Of a DNA stretch of 64,000 bases, positions 60,425-64,000 are shown piece after piece (within the stretch, counting starts at the first letter, position 1; each line of letters opens with the position of its first letter). The notes below the pieces were generated by a model. The model did not search any database and was not told where the DNA came from. It saw only the letters and a program-made list of their open reading frames with translations. The DNA lies in contig CBDCLU010000004.1 in the NCBI GenBank assembly GCA_965218765.1, positions 124,001-188,000 of the forward strand, given 5' to 3'. The position numbers and the translations under genes were made by a program. This DNA is from JBBPYC01 sp965218765 (GTDB lineage Bacteria > Pseudomonadota > Gammaproteobacteria > Burkholderiales > Burkholderiaceae_C).

Positions 60425-61867
60425 ATGAACGCCTTGTCCAACGGCCTGATCGTGATCGCCAAGCGGGACTGCCCGACCTGCGTGCTGGTCGAGCCGCTGC
60501 TGCGCGAACTGGACGAAGCCGGGCAGCCGCTCGCGGTGCTGGTGCAGGGCGACGAGCCGTACGCGGCGAACGTGTCCGGCATGCTGCACGACGACACGCT
60601 GGAACAGTCCTACCGCCTGCAGGTCGAGTTCGTGCCGACCCTGATCCGCATGGAAGGCGGCCGCGAAGTCGAGCGCACCTACGGCTGGCACCGCAGCGAC
60701 TGGCAGCGCATCACCGGCCTGCCGGACCTGGGCGCGCAGCTGCCCGAGGTGCGGCCCGGCTGCGCGTCCAAAACACTCGATCCCGGCATCGCGGAACGGC
60801 TCGAACTGCGCTTCGGCGATCATGGCCTGCAAGCGCGGCAAGTCGAGATCGGCGACAGCGAAGACCCGATCGAAGCCTGCTTCGATCGCGGCTGGAGCGA
60901 TGGCCTGCCGGTGGTGCCGCCGACGCCCGAGCGCGTGCTGCGCATGCTGCGCCAAGGCACCACGCGCCGACCCGATGAAGTGCTCGGGCTGATGCCGCCC
61001 GATCTCGCGCCCTGCACGGTCGAGAAGGTCGCAGTCAACGCGGTGATGGCCGGCTGCAAGCCCGAATACCTGAACGTGGTGCTGGCCGCAGTCGAGGCCG
61101 CGCTGATCGACGAGTTCGGCATGCACGGCATTCTGTGCACGACCATGTTTGCGGGACCCGTCGTGATCGTGAACGGCAGCGTGGCGCCGCGCATCGGGCT
61201 GAACGCAGGCGTGAACGCGTTGGGCCAGGGGCATCGCGCGAACGCGACGATCGGCCGCGCGCTGCAGCTCGTCGTGCGCAACGTCGGCGGCGGCCGGCCC
61301 GGCGAGATCGATCGCGCCACGCTGGGCACGCCGGGCAAGTACACGTTTTGCTTCGCGGAAAACGAGTGCGACGGCTGGGAGCCGCTGTCCGTCGAGCGCG
61401 GTTTCGCGCGCGGCCAATCGACCGTCACCCTGTTCGCGGGCGAAGGCGTGCAGGGCATCGTCGACCAGAAATCGCGCTCGCCCGAATCGCTGGCCAGGAG
61501 CTTTGCGATGTGCCTGCGCGCGGTCGATCACCCGAAACTCGCGCTGGCCGGCGACGCACTGCTGGTGGTCTCGCCCGACCACTGCCGCGTGTTCATTGAA
61601 GCGGGCTGGTCGAAAGCCCGTTTGCGCGAAGAACTCGAAGCGTTGCTACTGGCACCGGCCGATGCGATGATCGCGGGCGCAGGCGGCATTGCGGAAGGAC
61701 TGCCGGCTGCGCTGGCCGGCCAGATGGTGCCCAAGTTCCGCCCGGGCGGCCTGCTGATCGTACGCGCGGGCGGCAACGCCGGGCTGTTTTCCGCGGTCAT
61801 CGCGGGCTGGGCCGCATCGGGCCCGACCGGCTCCACCCCTGTCACGAAGGAGATCGACGAAGCATGA
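60425..61867 (+). CDS. Thioredoxin-like protein with a large C-terminal domain, partner of the UGSC selenoprotein
   Basis: 480 residues from the ATG at 60425. Residues 1-100 look like a thioredoxin/glutaredoxin domain with a CPTC redox pair (Cys16, Cys19: IAKRDCPTCVLVEPLLREL) and a cis-Pro segment VEFVPTLIRMEGG. Residues about 130-480 form a domain I recognise only as a frequent companion of UGSC proteins: WSDGLPVVPPTPERVLRML, LNAGVNALGQGHRANATIGR and VVSPDHCRVFIEAGWSKARL. Its TGA overlaps the selenoprotein ATG by 4 bp, so the two are made together. It may reduce, or be reduced by, the selenoprotein. The reaction is unknown. Confidence 0.85.
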   Translation: MNALSNGLIVIAKRDCPTCVLVEPLLRELDEAGQPLAVLVQGDEPYAANVSGMLHDDTLEQSYRLQVEFVPTLIRMEGGREVERTYGWHRSDWQRITGLPDLGAQLPEVRPGCASKTLDPGIAERLELRFGDHGLQARQVEIGDSEDPIEACFDRGWSDGLPVVPPTPERVLRMLRQGTTRRPDEVLGLMPPDLAPCTVEKVAVNAVMAGCKPEYLNVVLAAVEAALIDEFGMHGILCTTMFAGPVVIVNGSVAPRIGLNAGVNALGQGHRANATIGRALQLVVRNVGGGRPGEIDRATLGTPGKYTFCFAENECDGWEPLSVERGFARGQSTVTLFAGEGVQGIVDQKSRSPESLARSFAMCLRAVDHPKLALAGDALLVVSPDHCRVFIEAGWSKARLREELEALLLAPADAMIAGAGGIAEGLPAALAGQMVPKFRPGGLLIVRAGGNAGLFSAVIAGWAASGPTGSTPVTKEIDEA

Positions 61868-62403
61868 AGATGAACCATACCAGCGAAGCGATCGTGCTGC
61901 TGGACCCGACGTCCGAACGCACGGCAGCGGCGCGCGCAGCAGCTGCGCGGCCGGCCAAGTTGAAAGATGTCACGGTCGGCATCCTCGACATTTCCAAGGC
62001 GCGCGGCAACGTGTTTCTGGACCGTATCGCCGAGCAGCTCACGGGTCAGGGAATCGACGTCAGACGCTACAAGAAGCCGACGTTCACGCGCCCCGCACCG
62101 ACCGCCTTGAGCCAGCAGATCGCGGCCGAGTGCAAGGTCGTCGTGGAAGGCCTGGCCGACTGAGGGTCCTGCACGTCGTGCTGTATGCATGACATCGCGG
62201 AGCTCGAAAGTCGTGGCGTGGCGGGGGTCGGCGTTGCATCGACCGAATTCGTGCAGGCAGCGGCGCTGCAGTCGAAATCGCTCGGCTTCGACCCGGCGAT
62301 GGTGTTCGTCGCGCATCCGATCCAGGACCGCACCGACGATGAACTGCGCGCGCTCGCCGATGCGGCGCTGCCGGAGATTTTGCGGCGCGTCAGCGCGAGT
62401 TGA
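61864..62403 (+). CDS. UGSC-family selenoprotein with in-frame TGA encoding selenocysteine
   Basis: 179 residues when the TGA at 62161-62163 is read as selenocysteine (residue 100). The sequence around it is VVEGLAD-U-GSCTSCCMHDI, the U-G-S-C motif that names a selenoprotein family found in metagenome surveys; Cys103 is the likely redox partner. After the TGA the frame stays open and protein-like for 79 codons (AELESRGVAGVGVASTEFVQ and onward) to a TGA at 62401. selA and selB follow directly, giving the means to decode it. A standard gene caller would report two pieces, 61864-62163 and 62185-62403. The activity of the family is not established; a thiol/selenol oxidoreductase role with the upstream CPTC protein is plausible. 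Confidence 0.93.
62171..62181 (+). promoter_or_regulatory. Candidate apical hairpin of a bacterial SECIS element
   Basis: GCAC-GTC-GTGC can form a 4-bp stem with a three-base loop starting 7 bases after the selenocysteine TGA, with partial pairing below it. Bacterial SECIS elements lie just downstream of the UGA and present a small loop containing G and U to SelB. The fit is only by eye. Confidence 0.4.
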
Positions 62404-62442
62404 CGCAGCGCGCGGCGCGCCGGCCGATGGCGCCGGCCGGCC

Positions 62443-63918
62443 ATGAACGGCAGCCCGGCAACGCGTCTGCCGAGCGTCGACAAGGTACTCGGCTGGCCGG
62501 GCATCGCGGCGCTGATGGCGTGCCACGGCCGGCCGCTCGTGCTGGAAGCCGTGCGCACTGAACTGGCGCAACGGCGCGCAGCCACAACGGTCGATTCAAC
62601 CAGGGCCGCAACAAACGACGATGCAGCGTTGACGGCCGACGTGATTGCCGAAGCTGCCGACCACCACGCATTGCTCTCAGCCGTCGAGGCCCGGCTGCAC
62701 CGCATCGCACAGCCTTCGATGCGCGCCGTGTTCAACCTGACCGGCACCGTGCTGCACACGAACCTCGGTCGCGCGCCGCTGCCGCCGCAGGCGCTCGATG
62801 CGATCCGGCAGGTGGCGCACGGCGCGACCAATCTCGAGTTCGATCTGGCCACCGGCCGCCGCGGCGACCGCGACCATCATGTCGAAGCGCTGCTGCAACG
62901 GCTGACCGGCGCTGCCGCCGCCACCGTCGTGAACAACAACGCGGCGGCGCTGCTGCTCGTGCTCGGCGCGCTGGCTCGGCAGCGGCGCGAGGTGATCGTC
63001 TCGCGCGGCGAGCTGGTGGAAATCGGCGGTGCGTTCCGGCTGCCGGAGCTGATGCGGGCAGCGGGCTGCCGGCTCGTCGAAGTCGGCACCACGAACCGCA
63101 CCCATCTGCACGATTTCGCCGACGCGATCGGCGCGCGGACCGCGCTGGTGCTCAAGGTGCACGCGAGCAACTACAAGATCGAAGGGTTCACCGCCGCGGC
63201 GTCCGAGCGCGACCTGGCCGCGTTGTGCCGCGACCGGGGTCTGCCCTTCGTGATCGACCTGGGCAGCGGCGCGCTGGTCGATCTGGCCGCGCACGGCCTG
63301 CCGCGCGAGCCATTGCCCGCCGATGCGCTGGCTGCCGGCGCGGATCTGGTCACGTTCAGCGGCGACAAGCTGCTCGGCGGCCCGCAAGCCGGCATCGTGG
63401 TCGGCCGCACCGATCTGATCGCGCGGCTGAAGAAAGACCCGCTCAAGCGCGCGCTGCGCTGCGACAAGCTCACGCTGGCCGCACTGGAAGCGGTGCTGCG
63501 GCTGCACCTGGACCCGGACCGCCTCGCGCAGATGCTTCCTGCGCTGCGCCTGCTGACCCGGCCCGCCGCCGAGATCGAAGCGCTCGCGCGGCGGCTGCAA
63601 CCGGTATTGGCCGGCTGGGCCGGTGCACGTGCCGAAGTCGACATGCATCCCGTGCAAAGCCAGATCGGCAGCGGCGCGCTGCCGGTCGATCGGCTGCCGA
63701 GCCATGCGCTGCGGCTGATCCCGATCGGCAGCATCAAACGTCATTCGGGCCGCGCACTCGACGCATTGGCGGCCGAGTTGCGCGCACTGCCGCAGCCAGT
63801 GGTCGGCCGCATCGCCGATGGCGCGTTGCTGCTCGATCTGCGTGGCCTCGAAGACGAAGCCGCTTTCGCCGCGCAACTGATCGCAGCCGGCACGCACGCA
63901 GCAACCTCCCCGCCGTGA
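62443..63918 (+). CDS. selA: L-seryl-tRNA(Sec) selenium transferase SelA
   Basis: 491 residues. The PLP-binding Lys is in FSGDKLLGGPQAGIVVGR (about residue 308); NLTGTVLHTNLGRAPLPPQA and KVHASNYKIEGFT are SelA signatures, as is the N-terminal domain LPSVDKVLGWPGI. It converts Ser-tRNA(Sec) to Sec-tRNA(Sec) with selenophosphate. It starts 39 bp after the selenoprotein stop and overlaps selB by 4 bp. selD and selC are not in the window. Confidence 0.95.
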   Translation: MNGSPATRLPSVDKVLGWPGIAALMACHGRPLVLEAVRTELAQRRAATTVDSTRAATNDDAALTADVIAEAADHHALLSAVEARLHRIAQPSMRAVFNLTGTVLHTNLGRAPLPPQALDAIRQVAHGATNLEFDLATGRRGDRDHHVEALLQRLTGAAAATVVNNNAAALLLVLGALARQRREVIVSRGELVEIGGAFRLPELMRAAGCRLVEVGTTNRTHLHDFADAIGARTALVLKVHASNYKIEGFTAAASERDLAALCRDRGLPFVIDLGSGALVDLAAHGLPREPLPADALAAGADLVTFSGDKLLGGPQAGIVVGRTDLIARLKKDPLKRALRCDKLTLAALEAVLRLHLDPDRLAQMLPALRLLTRPAAEIEALARRLQPVLAGWAGARAEVDMHPVQSQIGSGALPVDRLPSHALRLIPIGSIKRHSGRALDALAAELRALPQPVVGRIADGALLLDLRGLEDEAAFAAQLIAAGTHAATSPP

Positions 63919-64000
63919 ACATCGCCACCGCCGGCCACGTCGATCACGGCAAGACCAGCCTGGTGCGCGCGCTGACGCAGGTCGATACCGACACGCTCGC
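63915..64000 (+). CDS. selB: Selenocysteine-specific elongation factor SelB, N-terminus only
   Basis: The GTG at 63915 overlaps the selA stop (GTGA). The 28 visible residues, MNIATAGHVDHGKTSLVRAL and then TQVDTDTL, carry the GTPase P-loop GHVDHGKT and match SelB starts. The gene continues beyond the right edge. SelB brings Sec-tRNA(Sec) to UGA codons marked by a SECIS hairpin. Confidence 0.93.
   Translation, partial: MNIATAGHVDHGKTSLVRALTQVDTDTL

Noticed and set aside
62185..62403. Separate short gene after the TGA at 62161
   Set aside because: It is the same frame as the upstream UGSC ORF, and the U-G-S-C context plus selAB explains the TGA as selenocysteine.

Overview
The window looks like chromosomal DNA from a high-GC betaproteobacterium of the order Burkholderiales. 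Evidence: two orphan TctC/Bug-type solute receptors, a PPi-dependent phosphofructokinase, paoABC- and iorAB-type molybdenum hydroxylases, and the gene order mnmG-rsmG-parA-parB with perfect parS sequences inside mnmG. The parS sites and parAB suggest an origin-proximal location. I see no insertion sequence, prophage, CRISPR array, tRNA or rRNA.

Layout. 1-10 kb: a dipeptide-type ABC operon on the minus strand (substrate-binding protein, dppBCDF-like genes, start of a D-aminoacylase-like amidohydrolase), with a brnTA toxin-antitoxin pair sitting between the binding-protein gene and the permeases. The toxin carries a TAG stop where the family has a conserved Trp. A divergent gamma-glutamyltransferase follows, then an M81 peptidase. 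8.4-20.7 kb: a long minus-strand run that may be one transcription unit: Fe-S and two membrane subunits of a succinate dehydrogenase/fumarate reductase-like complex, a TctC receptor, a two-subunit class I fumarase/tartrate dehydratase, the flavoprotein subunit, a second TctC, a TPP enzyme, a TauE/SafE exporter, a DAO-type flavoenzyme and the M81 peptidase. A LysR gene is divergent to it. 21.6-29.7 kb: a seven-gene operon with a taurine/sulfonate-type ABC transporter and three dehydrogenases resembling the dihydroxypropanesulfonate set HpsN plus SDR plus MDR. It faces a LacI-type regulator, and a perfect LacI-family operator lies at its first start codon.

29.7-45.8 kb: GntR regulator, exported beta-carbonic anhydrase, PPi-phosphofructokinase, MATE transporter, fasciclin lipoprotein, periplasmic aldehyde oxidoreductase paoABC, truncated haemoglobin, malate synthase G, a D-lactate/glycolate-type FAD oxidase and two lipoproteins. 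45.8-51.4 kb: parB, parA, rsmG, mnmG with three parS-like sites, a 490-bp gap with two near-consensus DnaA boxes, and a Gly-rich RRM protein. 51.5-60.3 kb: a two-subunit isoquinoline-oxidoreductase-like enzyme, a fused osmoprotectant permease/binding protein, acetoacetyl-CoA synthetase, a degenerate MNT-type nucleotidyltransferase, a DUF2256 protein, a HiPIP and a glutathione S-transferase.

60.4-64.0 kb is the most striking part: a thioredoxin-like protein of unknown function, a UGSC-family selenoprotein whose in-frame TGA is at 62161-62163, selA, and the start of selB, all overlapping or closely spaced on the plus strand. A naive gene caller would split the selenoprotein into two short ORFs. 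The function of the UGSC protein and its partner is not established.
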